Positions 33,552 to 43,662 of a DNA stretch of 64,000 nucleotides are shown one piece after another. A model generated the notes under the pieces. The model did not search any database, was not told the DNA's origin, and saw nothing but the letters and a program-made list of their open reading frames with translations. The translations under genes were made by a program, and so were the position numbers. How positions within the stretch are numbered: the first letter of the stretch is position 1; the number at the start of each line of letters is the position of its first letter. Origin of the DNA: Globisporangium splendens (lineage: Eukaryota; Oomycota; Peronosporomycetes; Pythiales; Pythiaceae); the NCBI GenBank assembly GCA_006386115.1, contig VFIW01000069.1:186001-250000 (forward strand), read 5' to 3'.

Positions 33552-34963
33552 GCAGAGACGGTGGAAGCGCCTGGGTCGCCATGCCCCTATTGCATGCGAT
33601 GCTGCGCAACTTTGGAGCGGCAAAGAGCCTCGACATGATCGCAAAGGAGTTCAACCAGACGTTCCCGACGCTCGTCGCGACCGAACAAGGCGAAGTGCGC
33701 TTTGTCGACCAAGGACACTGCAGACTCGGATTCCTGATGCTGAACGTGAGCGACGAGACGAATGCGATCCAGAAAGTCATGGACAAGATCTACGCGAGCG
33801 TCGTCAACTCTGTCCGCGATATCGTCGACGCAATCCCAGCGCTGCATGAGTGCATGACCCGGGAATAGGCTGAGAAGCATGACGTCACAATGCCCGACCT
33901 GCGAGACGAAATGGTAATGGGAAAGTGCTCTTCTTCTTCGCTGAACCGCAGATCAATGCATTAAATTGCGCTCACGTTGCGTTGTGTTGCTAAATAGTTC
34001 ACAGACTCGCCAAGCGGTCCACAAAGCATCCCATGGGCTGCTTTGCCTGTGCTCTGGACGCCGACGACATTCGCCGCAGGGATGCTCAAGATGTGGCCTG
34101 GGATGATGCCACCACCGCGAGTCATCGAAGCACTCCGCAATGCCACATTGTGCTATCGTACCTTGGAGTTGCGATACCTCAATCAGAGCGTATGCTGTTG
34201 GGTTGAGCCCAACGACGTCCACGTGAGCCACGTCGAGCATAGCGCCAACTTGCTGCGCAGCATCATCTTCAGCAACTGGTTCATCGGCTCGGTGCTCAAC
34301 GCGATCGCGATCTTCGTCGCAGCTGGATTCACTTCGCGACTTTGGTACGCATGGCATATCGCTTGCTTCCAAAGTCTCAACGACTGGGTCGAGCTGCAGC
34401 TCAATTTCCAGGGACTCGGTGTACCCTCGTTCCAGCAGATCGTGCTGCTCGCGATGTCCACGATCCCGTTGCTGCTTGGATTCCACTTGCCCGTTGACAA
34501 CGTTTTTATCGTGGACAGCGTGATGCAGCACCGGTCCAAAGGCGTCAAGGATTTCTTTGTGACGCTCAGTGTCACGTGGTTCAACCGCTCGGACCACGAG
34601 ACCTCCAATCACTTTATCGTCTTGCGTGAAGTCTCGATATGGATCAGCCATTTCCGTCTGCGTGTGCTGAGTATGACTCTGGGCTTGATCTTGCGGCTAG
34701 CGATGCCCGACAAGATGCAAGAGGTCGAGTACGAGCTGCTGAAGCTGATCCTCACGGTCGTCGTTGCTGTCGTTCTCGGGGGCGTAACTGCGTTGGTGCC
34801 TTTGTACCGCCAGCATCATCGACAGCTCGCTCGGATCTCCATGCCTGTGCGCAGAGTCAGGTACAGAGCATTCTCACCAGGCAATCTCGGGAGTTCCCAG
34901 CTCACGATCGTCGCGCCTTGGATCTTGCGGAGCATGGTTTCCAGTGGCGCCGTCGTCGTTTGA
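33552..34963 (+). CDS. Polytopic membrane protein, partial, with in-frame stop
   Basis: An exon beginning after a TTGTATAG acceptor at 33551 encodes a soluble segment (LLHAMLRNFGAAKSLDMIAK). It reaches a TAG at 33866-33868 but stays coding-like beyond it (AEKHDVTMPDLRDEM) up to a GTAATG donor at about 33914. The next exon starts near 33995 after AAATAG and runs in the same phase. It has about four hydrophobic segments (IIFSNWFIGSVLNAIAIF; IVLLAMSTIPLLLGF; LSMTLGLILRLA; LTVVVAVVLGGVTALVPL). From about 34824 to 34963 the frame is only the antisense of a neighbouring gene fragment, so the natural C-terminus is probably lost or ends earlier. Function unknown. Confidence 0.5.
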
Positions 34964-34971
34964 TCCGTCAT
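34824..34971 (-). pseudogene. Truncated copy 1 of a small three-copy gene family
   Basis: Starts at ATG 34971 (MTDQTTTAPLETML) and matches the family N-terminus (KIQGATIVSWELP versus KIDDSKIARWRLP in copy 2). Homology stops at MEIRASC, and a stop codon follows directly. The missing part is replaced by the 3' end of the membrane-protein gene in opposite orientation. Upstream flank (34990-35160) also matches the flank of copy 2, including GGAAGGCAATTCGGAAATGAA. Confidence 0.75.
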
Positions 34972-35304
34972 TATGTCGGTCAAACATCAGTAAATCAGAC
35001 CATCTGGATGCTGGTGAAATCGGAAGGCAATTCGGAAATGAACTGCGAGTGCTTGCTTTTTTCCTTTTTTGCCACTTCTACATGAGAAGAACGAAGGAGG
35101 AGAAAACTGACTGACCGCATAAACGGTCTCATCTGAGTGCCCACCGCCTCCTGACAAAGCTTTTAATCAGGTGCATGTTCTTGTCGAACACCACAGCAGT
35201 CGCAGATGGACAACACTCACGAGGAAAAAGCCGTCGACGGTCTGCAAGGTGTGTGTGCAAGGAAGGTTCCAGTGCCAACAGACGAAGGGACGAGGCATAA
35301 TGTG

Positions 35305-35745
35305 TCAAGCAGTGCAAACAAAGACGGCTAAGCAAATCAGCCTACTCTCTTTCATTAGCTTTAGAAACTTGGACGCAATGACTGGATCGATCGGTTTCTC
35401 CTTCTCCATCGTCACGCGCAGGGTGATGGAGCCTTGGCCATCGTAGTGGTTGTGGTCGCCCGTGTCGCCCATGTGGCGTTCAAAGTCCAACGCTGCGACT
35501 TCCCCGATGTCGTTGTCCATCTTGTTGCAAAGCGGTTCCTGGAACCACTCCCTATGCTGCGCCACCAAGTCCGCGAAGCGTTGCATTGAGCCGCCGTTGG
35601 CACTAACGCCGTCGATGCAACTCGCTCGAATCTCCACTTTGGCACTCAAAGGCAGCAGCAAATCGTCGCCGCCGAGCATGGATGGCAGGCGCCAGCGCGC
35701 GATCTTCGAGTCGTCAATCTTGTCGAGCGTGGTCTCCAGCGGCAT
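35305..35745 (-). CDS. Small unrecognised protein, family copy 2
   Basis: 146 residues from ATG 35745 (MPLETTLDKI). The family pattern is KIxRWxLP, then VEIRASC..., EWFQEPL, DGQGSITLRVT and VIAS. The ATG used by copy 1 is ATA here (upstream at about 35775), so the start appears to have moved about nine codons downstream. No signal peptide or membrane segment. It lies in tandem with truncated copy 1 and head-to-head with copy 3. I do not recognise the family, and lineage restriction is only a guess. Confidence 0.65.
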   Translation of the reverse strand: MPLETTLDKIDDSKIARWRLPSMLGGDDLLLPLSAKVEIRASCIDGVSANGGSMQRFADLVAQHREWFQEPLCNKMDNDIGEVAALDFERHMGDTGDHNHYDGQGSITLRVTMEKEKPIDPVIASKFLKLMKESRLICLAVFVCTA

Positions 35746-35894
35746 CGTCGCTTGGTCCGTTATTATGTCGACTAAACATTGATGAAGCGAGAATAAAATC
35801 CGTTAGATAGGTTGACTAGGAAGGCAATTCGGAAATGAAGACCCAGTTCTTGGCTTTATGCTGTGTGTGAGAAGAACGAAAGAAGAGCCAGCTG

Positions 35895-36022
35895 GTGGAC
35901 AGCACTAACGGTCTCATCTGGACTCACGAGACGTCCCTTGATAAAACATTTTATCAAGCGGTGCTCCGAGATGCCGAGCGTGTTCCATGCACCCAGATGA
36001 GACCGTTGGTGCTGTCTGCCAC
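35895..36022. repeat. Inverted repeat at the axis between family copies 2 and 3
   Basis: The left arm 35895-35921 (GTGGACAGCACTAACGGTCT plus continuation) is the reverse complement of 35993-36022, with a few differences. Between the arms sits a perfect hairpin, TTGATAAAA-CA-TTTTATCAA (35938-35957). The arrangement is what an inverted duplication centred near 35950 would leave. Confidence 0.8.
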
Positions 36023-36064
36023 TTGATGGGTCCTTGCTCAATTATTCGAACACAATTCACCGCG

Positions 36065-36475
36065 ATGCAGGAGGACACAGCGGCGGCGCTCGCAATCAAA
36101 CTAAGCAAGGTCCACGGCGCGAAGATCGTCCGCTGGCATCTGCCGACGACACTGGACGACGGCGAGGCCGTGCGGCTCACGCTGAGCACGAGTGTCGACA
36201 TCCGCGTCAGTTTTGTCAAAATCGTGCACGTGAACGGCGAGCCCATGTCGCTTGCCGAATTCACAAACAGCCGATCTGCGTGGTTCCACGAATCGTATTG
36301 GAACGCCGACAACGTCGGCACCGTGACCAGTGTGCATTTCGAATCCTATGCAAGTAATGCAGTCAAGTGTGGTGGTGACCGAATCGACGGACAAGGATCG
36401 CTCACCCTGCGCGTCACATTGGGCGACCAAGTCTCAGAACTCGTCATCGCGTCGTTGCTCATATCGTTAACGTGA
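36065..36475 (+). CDS. Small unrecognised protein, family copy 3
   Basis: 136 residues from ATG 36065 (MQEDTAAALAIKL), chosen because it aligns with the copy 1 start; the frame is open further upstream to 35987. It shares KIVRWHLP, VDIRVSF, AWFHESY and IDGQGSLTLRVTL with copy 2, from which it is clearly diverged. Orientation is opposite to copies 1 and 2. No membrane segment. Unknown function. Confidence 0.65.
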   Translation: MQEDTAAALAIKLSKVHGAKIVRWHLPTTLDDGEAVRLTLSTSVDIRVSFVKIVHVNGEPMSLAEFTNSRSAWFHESYWNADNVGTVTSVHFESYASNAVKCGGDRIDGQGSLTLRVTLGDQVSELVIASLLISLT

Positions 36476-36657
36476 GTTTGTTTTAGCGATATATGTTCTG
36501 TTTGGCAAGTTCAGCTTTTAAGTTGAATCTATTTTGTCTATTTATGATATTTACTTGAAAGTACTTGTGGCTTGGTCACGGCATGGCCCGCTGTTCCAGT
36601 GAGTCATTCATGGAGCACGGTCCTCTCCTTGTCGCAAAGTCAGCAATGCCTACGAGT

Positions 36658-37450
36658 TTATTGATCTGATTGCTTCGTCATCGAATGCTCGCACCGAGGA
36701 CGCCGCTGTGTCAGCAATGACGAGGTTTTGGCATCCAGCGCTTGCTGTTGCCTCAGTCGCGCTGCTCTCATTGCTGCGTCATTCGATTGCCGCATGGTTG
36801 TCGATTGCGGAGAGGATCCAAGCAACGTATCTCCTGCTTTGCGAAACACTCGAATTGCAACGTCGAACACAAACACAACGCACGCCAGGCACACCAAGAA
36901 CATGAAGAACAGCCGAACGTCCATAACGTGCAATGCTAGCGACACCAGCACAAACGGGAACTCCGTCAGGTAGAACTGAAGCGCATCTTTCCACCCGGAG
37001 GTAGTCGGCATCAACTTGACTTTTAAAGACTGCCGTTGCATTGCACGCACACGCGCTTGCTCCCGAAGCTGCTGGTCGTATGCAGTTCGTGCTTCATCGT
37101 CACTCAGCACTTGGTACGCATCTACACCCAAACAAATCAATGATCAGTCAATTCACTCAACCATCAGCTATAGCATCTGGTGGTGTCTCCTCACCTGAGA
37201 TTCGGTGGAAGCGCTTCGTGCTGAGCTCTGTGCTGTGCAAGGCGGAGGCTTTATCGGGATGGTATCGCAGTGATCGCTCGCGGAACGCGCGCTTGACGTC
37301 CTTCCGTTGCGCGGTTTCGGGGACGCCCAGTGCTTCGTAGTGGTTCAGGGACGAGAAGTCGTTCCAGTACGTCTCGTACACGACCACAGCGATCCCTGCG
37401 AGCGTCAATAGCAGTAGCAACGCGCCGCGCAGTCCGATGATCTGCGCCAT
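36658..37450 (-). CDS. Membrane J-domain (DnaJ-like) co-chaperone
   Basis: Two exons: 37450-37195 and 37121-36658 (73-bp intron), giving 239 residues. An N-terminal hydrophobic helix (ALLLLLTLAGIAVVVY) precedes a J domain with the HPD tripeptide in LRYHPDKA, which stimulates Hsp70 ATPase activity. The J domain ends in AYQVLSDDEARTAYDQ. Two further hydrophobic segments follow (FVLVSLALHV; LFFMFLVCLACVVFVF). The layout resembles ER-membrane J proteins such as the DNAJC25/ERdj type, but that subfamily is inferred. The C-terminus is polar. Start ATG 37450 is the only one in frame. Confidence 0.85.
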
Positions 37451-37716
37451 GCTGTTGTTGTACCTCTTGGTCTCATTTTGGATACCAAACAGGAGGTGCT
37501 GCACTTTCTCGGATTTAATTCTCGAAAGTACGAGTGACACTAAATAAGGTGTCACAGCCTTAACTACAAATCAAATTAGGGTCATGATGTAGAATTACGT
37601 GGCACAAAGCAAACACTTTAAACTAGGGACGACCCACACTGGACCTCAAATTGAGTGGCGGGTCCCAACACAAGACGAGAACCGACCAGCACAGCACGAA
37701 GAGCAACTCCGCCCGC

Positions 37717-39122
37717 ATGGATACTCGCGTCGTGAACGACGCCGTGGTGGCGGCGCAGCAGCAGCAGCCGACGGACGAGGACCCCAGCGTGGTCGTCTCC
37801 ACGCACGAGGCCGTGATCGCGGCTGTGGCGTCCTCCGCCGGCGGCAACGGCGTCCACCACGCGCACCACCATCCGCACGCGCTCATCGACGAGTCCCAGC
37901 TGGACAAGTACGACGACGAGCTCACGGCCACCCGCAAGCGCGAACTCGATGGCGGCGACGACGACTACGACGACGACGACGACGATGCGAGCACCGAGTA
38001 CGGCGGCGCAGGCGGTAAAGATAGCGGTAAACGCGGTGCTGGGACCGCTGGGAAGCGCGCGCGCCGCCACAATTGGCAGCAAAAGTACGAGACCGAGTTT
38101 GGGCTCGTTGCGATTGAACGTGATGCCGTGACAGGCGACGTGGCGCTCGCGATGTGCGGGTTCTGCAAGGCGTTTGGCCGCGAGGGCAAGTACGAGCAGC
38201 TGCTGCAGTCGGATGCCGACGGCGCCAACACGTCGTCGGGCGAGAGCAAGAAACGCCGCCGCCGCTCGCTCACGACGACCAAGTTCTTCCGCGCTTTCCG
38301 CGTCGACAACATCCGCAGTCACCTGCAGGGCGCGCACCCGCGGCGATGGGCTGAGTTTGAGATGCTCCCTAAGCAGGACGCTGTGCGCGCGCGGTTCCTG
38401 CAGTCGCAGGGTGATATCTCGTACGACAGCCTTCAGATGGTCGACGACGTCGTGCTCACTGGATCAGCGCTGAATGCGGAATCCGACATGGCGTACGCGC
38501 AGGCGCAGGCCCAAGCGCTTGCTGCTGCTCACCACCACCCAGCGACGACCGCTGCTGCTGCGCTGTCGGAAGCGCCATCCCCGCACGAAGTTCACCATCA
38601 GCAGCAGCACAACCAGCACAATGCTCATGCGCACCACCAAAGCGCAGCGACGCCGAGCAGCAGTGCCACCGTCACTGCAACAAGCGCGACTCACCAATTG
38701 GCTGCCATGGTACGCAATTATCCATTGACTTGTTATATCTGTGACGCTTGTGATCTGACGAAATGTGTGCTTTACTATTCATTTTCATGCAGCAGCAAGC
38801 CTACTTTGGCACGCGCACCGCCTTCGATTACGAGAAGCATTTGATGGATCAACTCGCGTTGGAGCGTGAAAAGCTTGAATTTGAGAAAGCAAAGTTCAAG
38901 AAAGAGATCGAGCTCCGCGAACGCGACCTCGCGCTCCGTGAGAAGCAGCTGGAGCAGGACCGCGTGCTCCACGAGAAGCGCCACGAGACCGCGTTGGAGA
39001 CCGCGCAGCAGGAAAACTCCAAGTTTTTCCGTCTCGCCGAGGTGCTGCGCGATGCCGTCGCGAGTGCTGTGGCTGCGAGTGGCGGCGGCAACGTCGTTCC
39101 GCAAGGCTCGTCGGTTGTGTAG
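37717..39122 (+). CDS. BED-type zinc-finger protein with C-terminal coiled coil
   Basis: Two exons: 37717-38709 and 38793-39122 (83-bp intron GTACGC...CATGCAG, phase 0), giving 440 residues. The start is MDTRVVNDAVV. His- and Asp-rich low-complexity sequence precedes a Lys/Arg patch. A C2H2 arrangement of BED type follows: CGFC (about residue 147), then HLQGAH about 60 residues later, with aromatic residues WQQKY and FFRAF around it. A Gln/His/Ala-rich linker leads to a strong coiled coil in exon 2 (EREKLEFEKAKFKKEIELRE). BED fingers bind DNA in chromatin proteins and domesticated transposases, so a transcription role is inferred. Confidence 0.8.
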
Positions 39123-39403
39123 GCGAAGTAGGGAAGGAAGGATGATGCGACTTGCCTTTTTCTTATATATATCGTGTGCTTGTTTTTGCTTTTTGTTGTT
39201 TTCCGAATACCGAACCTTGTGCTTGCAATACTGTGGTTGGTTCAATGCATTGTGTGGCCGCAAATAAACATTTTTCTGATCGAAATAAAGACGAGAAACA
39301 ACAACATAATGCGACTTGGCACTGCCCACGAAGCAAACACATGGCACCATCTTCATGCATTTGTGGCTTCATGCACACATGCGAAGTCAGTCAACGCTGG
39401 TCA

Positions 39404-41033
39404 TCATTCCTCCGCTAAAATGTCGCCATTCGGATCCACGTGCAGTGTTGTCGTCACGTGGGACTTCTTTCGATTGCTTCTGTTTGAGCGCGGACGCTTC
39501 GTTTCCGCTGGGTTTTCTTTGTGATTCACGCTCTTCCCATCGCCTTGCTGATCGCTGTCAATCGTGGGTCTCTCTATTCTCTGCTTGTCTGTCGTCTGGT
39601 CAACTGCTGCTGCTCGCTTGGACCAACCAGGAATGCTCTGCTTGTCCTTCACGCGCAGACGAATGTGCTCAAAGCATCTGTACTCCTGCGCCTTCAGCGG
39701 GTTCGGTGGATCGCGGTAGCACGGGATGAAATGATCCATGGCCGTGAACGCGACGCGCACGACGCCAACCTCAAAGCTCGAGGGGAACTGCTTCTCGCAG
39801 GCATCCACAGACGCCGTGCTCGCACAGCCCCAGTACGCGACCCAAGCCACAGAGCCACCAGGTTTCAGATTCTTGCCTTCTAGTGCAATCTACAAATGAC
39901 ACACAACATTAAGCACCGTTAGCCACTGCAATCCAGACGCCTACGTAAGACAGCAGCAAGTACGCTACCAGCAGTTCTTCATCGACAAGCGCATAGGATG
40001 GATCAATATTCACGATATCTGGCGCCGGGAACGTTGCGTTGTAGAGTTTCGTGGGTGTGTCGACCACAAACGCAGCAGCCATGGCCAGCAGCGCGTACCG
40101 TGCCCACTTCTGGTGGCTCTGGAAGAGCAGCGCGACGTTGATGCCCAGGAGTGCCGCGTCGATCACGAGCGGCATGCACAATTCCTGGAAGAGCACGACG
40201 TCGTACTGGAAGATCGACGCTTGGCACGTCTCGCTCATTTGCGCCATGTCGTTGAGCCGCACTTGCAGATTCGTCCATGCGTTGCGGTTAAGCTCTGGAA
40301 GCTCGCGACAGATTACCCAGTAGATAAGCCCAATGCTAAACGCAATGCATGCCAGCGTTGAAAATGCGCAGGCGATCAAACCAGGCATCGACGTACATCC
40401 AAGCGGCCAATTGCTGGATAAATTGACATGGCAAACAACACGAAGCGCATTAGCACAATAGTAAATAACACAATAGAAACGCAGAGCAGCGTACTCTTTC
40501 TTGCGCAGACACGGGTAGAGCAACAACAGCAGTGGCGTGAACGCGACGATGACCACGGACCAGCACGTCGTCTTGAGAAAACCCAGCGTCTTCCGACTAT
40601 ACTGCGCACGCTTCGCGGCTTTGTCAATCTGCACAACACGCTAGTAACAACGACATACCCAACAACCATTGCATCAGCATTGTTTTGTATCCATCCGTCA
40701 TCATCTCCACAAACACAACAACATACGTACACGGCGACCTCCTGCTGCGTCATCCTCGTCGTCACTGCCGTCACTGTCCGGGTGGTCCTGCACGTACTGG
40801 TCGAGCCACGCGCGCCACGTGGGCTTGCGCTTGAGGTTCTCGAGCCGCTCTTCGATGTACTCGGGCGAGCGCAGGTCGAGATGCGGCAGCGGCGCCGTGG
40901 ACGCGAACACGAGCTGCTGCTCGCGCGAGAGCGTGGCCCAGGGCGTGTCTATCGTCGCGAGACCGCTGGCGGTCGAGAGCGCGTCCACCACGTCTTCCTC
41001 GGGGGCGCGCAGGCGCACGCGCATCGCCGCCAT
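39404..41033 (-). CDS. Unrecognised multi-pass membrane protein
   Basis: Three exons: 41033-40731, 40628-39945 and 39889-39404, all joined in phase 0, about 490 residues. The first exon gives a soluble, acidic N-terminus (WRAWLDQYVQDHPDSDGSDD). Exon 2 holds about five or six hydrophobic helices (WSVVIVAFTPLLLLLYPCL; LIACAFSTLACIAFSIGLI; ELCMPLVIDAALLGINVALLF; ALLAMAAAFVV; LLVAYLLLSY). Exon 3 is a cytosolic-looking tail ending in a Lys/Arg-rich region. An extra small intron inside exon 2 near 40440-40390 cannot be excluded. No family recognised. Confidence 0.7.
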
Positions 41034-41298
41034 CTTCCTTCTCGGTCTGTTTGCCTGACAGGGAAAATACGAGGTGTGTCAATCAGACCTTGAGAAGAAA
41101 AAGGAAACCCCAGTTAGAGCCCTTTAATTGTGATATAGTCCCATACTTGATACATTAAAACCATGAGTAGCTATGCATATACCCTCTTATAATTAGTGTA
41201 CCTGTCAAAATGGGTCGGCATATAAAACACAGATTTTGAAGAGCACAAGTGGTTGTCGTCATTGTCCATCCAACGAGCCAAGCACCATCATCACCAGA

Positions 41299-42051
41299 AT
41301 GGCGACGCAGGGACAGCAGCCGACGGCGCCCGAGCGCGTGGTGCAGCACGTGGTCAAGTTCATGGAGGAGTCGCGCGAGGAGTGCTGGAAGAAGTCGGTG
41401 CTAGCCACTGTCATGGGCGCCTCCATGGGCGTCGGTCTCGGCACGTTTCTCGGCACCTTTGAGGGTGCCCACGGCGAACTCGTCGGCAAGAACATGCGAG
41501 AACAGGTGCGCTCAACGCGTATATGGCTTGTTGTATAGCGCAAGTATGCTTACTAACGTGGCTGGTGCTGTTGTTTATAGCTGTACAATGGGTTCCGCAA
41601 GTCGTTCGTCGCAGGATACGAGCGCAGTCTGTACTTTGGAAAGGTAATGCGCCTGCCATGCCGCATTTTCAACCATCGAGCCGAGTGTAACCTTGATCTC
41701 ATTCTCTCTGTTTATATGCAACAGGAATTCGCGATGGTGGGCTGCATCTTTGCGGGCATTGAGTGCATCGTGGAGCGTGAGCGCGCCGTGCACGACATGT
41801 ACAACACGGTGATCGCTGGCGCCGCATCGGGCGGCGTGCTCGGTGCATGGGCCGCGCGCCAGTCAGGACCTCAGCGTACGTTCTATTGGCAAGCACACTC
41901 GACGACGCCTATCTCAACCACTGACGCTCATGCTCGTATGCCGTGCTTTGCTTGTGTAGTGCTGCTGAAGAACACGGCGAAAGGCGCCGCGGGCTTTGCA
42001 GCCATGGCTGTCGTGTTTGAGAAAGCCATCGAGCATTTCACAGAGAAATAA
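41299..42051 (+). CDS. TIM22: Mitochondrial inner-membrane translocase subunit Tim22-like
   Basis: Four exons: 41299-41505, 41581-41643, 41725-41875 and 41960-42051, giving 170 residues, the usual size for Tim17/22/23 proteins. Family glycine-rich membrane helices are visible: [50 protein letters not shown] and [25 protein letters not shown] resembles the conserved motif after helix 3 in Tim22. Tim22 forms the carrier translocase that inserts multispan proteins into the mitochondrial inner membrane. Tim22 rather than Tim17/23 is my best reading from these motifs. Introns are 75, 81 and 84 bp. Confidence 0.85.
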
Positions 42052-42247
42052 GAGAAAGTCATGTGCACACGCTTGATGTCGGCCGTGCTATTATAGACTC
42101 TGTTTACTTTATGTTCTCAATAGACGCTCTGTTGTATATATCATATCATATCATGCGGGTGTCCTTTCCAACCGAGCGAGATCTGATCATTATTGTGTGC
42201 CCATTCGGTGCTCCAGTCATTATCAACACAAGCCTGCACCGAACAAA

Positions 42248-42632
42248 ATGGTACGTCATGTGTTTTCTTCTATTTTGCATTAACTGTGCTGAGTTGCTCT
42301 ATGTATGTCAGGCATACGTTGGCGCCTCCAAGCAGCAGCCCCGCGACGGGTACGGCACGTACACGTTTCCCCATGGCGGCATGGGCTACTTCGCGTATGC
42401 GGGCGAGTGGTCTCGCGTCAAAATGCACGGTCGCGGCGTGTTCACGATGCCCGACGGTGGAACCTACGAAGGCGACTTTGTGAATGGCGAGATGGACGGC
42501 ATGGGGCTGCGCAAATGGCCAAATGGCTACTCGTACAGTGGCCAGTTCCGTCGTGGCGAGAGACATGGTGAGGGCGTGTTCCTGTCCCCAAACACAGGGG
42601 AACGGTACGACGGTCACTGGGAATGCTCATAA
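42248..42632 (+). CDS. Small MORN-repeat protein; first exon is only the start codon
   Basis: About 107 residues. The best model has ATG at 42248-42250 followed directly by a donor (GTACGTCATG), a 61-bp intron, and exon 2 from 42312 (GCATACGTT), so exon 1 encodes only Met. Four MORN-type repeats follow: GYGTYTFPHGG, GRGVFTMPDGGTYEGDF, GLRKWPNGYSYSGQF and GEGVFLSPNTGERYDGHW. MORN repeats bind lipids or act as structural rods and are common in ciliary and membrane-junction proteins. An alternative is translation from an upstream frame beginning near 42063, but that region is AT-rich and non-coding in character. Confidence 0.75.
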
Positions 42633-42677
42633 CCTGCCATTTAAACAAAAGATAGACAAAGTTTAACCAGTAAATGC

Positions 42678-43487
42678 TCATGGTCTGAGTTTGTCGAGCA
42701 GCCAGCAACGTACCCGCCATTCCACTTTCTCGGACGAGTGGATATCGTGGCTGAAGGGGAAGCCCACGTAGACCTTGAGCACTCTATGGTACAGGAGTTC
42801 AAACTCGTGGCAGAAATCTTGGATCAGCTCGCTCAGCGACGCGTACTTGAGCTCCTTGTACATGAGTTTGTCGCTTCGACTTAGTCCAAGTGCACCCCAT
42901 TTGTTGTGTTGATAGCGCACCACCAGGACGATGTGGCGATGCACATTCGTGCCAGCAATCGACTTGAAGCTGATCGGAAACCGTTTCAAGTCCGGCGCAT
43001 TCGCCGTCAGGTATGACGCCAGGAACACAGCCTCGAGGCATTGGATGGGCAGGATCTTGTTTAGGATGTCTTTTGCCGTCGACACGATGCTTTTGAAGCT
43101 GCGGTTCTTGTTCACATCAAAATACTGCGTGCCCGTGTAGTTGTACCTTTCTCCATCAGAAAGAAAGAAAAAAACAGAAACACAGTGAGCGCCACATAGC
43201 ACGCAGCTTGGCTTTTTAGGCGATCTTACTCGAGTGTATTGATGACGTGTTGAATCGCAACCAAGCGCGTTTTCATCGGCGTCTTTATACTGAACAGCAG
43301 CAGCTTGATCGTCGGAAGCTTTCGAGTTGCACGTAACACCCAACAACAGAAAAACAAACCCAGGTCAGCAGCAAAGTTCAGTGCACCTCCCGAGCATTTG
43401 AGGACATGAACGTACGTCTGGCAGAGTCTTGGCATGCTTCACTTTCTGCCATGCTTTCTGGAGCTCTTCGCTTGTCACGGCAGCCAT
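42678..43487 (-). CDS. Vasohibin-like tubulinyl-tyrosine carboxypeptidase
   Basis: Three exons: 43487-43416, 43318-43230 and 43146-42678, giving 209 residues, shorter than animal VASH1/2 (about 355-365) but covering the peptidase core. Catalytic Cys is about residue 90 in ILPIQCLEAVFLASYLT. The His is about residue 125 in HRHIVLVV, and the third element is the GLS at 141-143 in WGALGLSRSDKLMYK. The block LEYNYTGTQYFD before it is also typical. Vasohibins remove the C-terminal Tyr of alpha-tubulin, usually with a small partner (SVBP), which I do not see nearby. The 3' end is convergent with the MORN gene, 45 bp apart. Confidence 0.9.
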
Positions 43488-43662
43488 CGCAAAGCTGTCT
43501 TTGGGTTCGAATGCTCCAACTTGGAACTTCCAAGCTCAGTGACGATTGTGATCCACATTCTCAAACTTGGTCGACGCTGCTATACATAGCTGATCTTGTC
43601 AACAACGAAACCAACGGATACCGCACCGCGAGTTAAACTATGTACAACAAGAGAATCCATTA

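Noticed and set aside
33953..34651. 232-codon minus-strand open frame
   Set aside because: Antisense of hydrophobic membrane-protein exons; the plus strand has membrane helices and splice sites in frame.
41653..42050. A separate gene from the 134-codon frame in the TIM22 locus
   Set aside because: It is exon 3 plus retained introns of TIM22; GT-AG splicing gives a coherent 170-residue family member.
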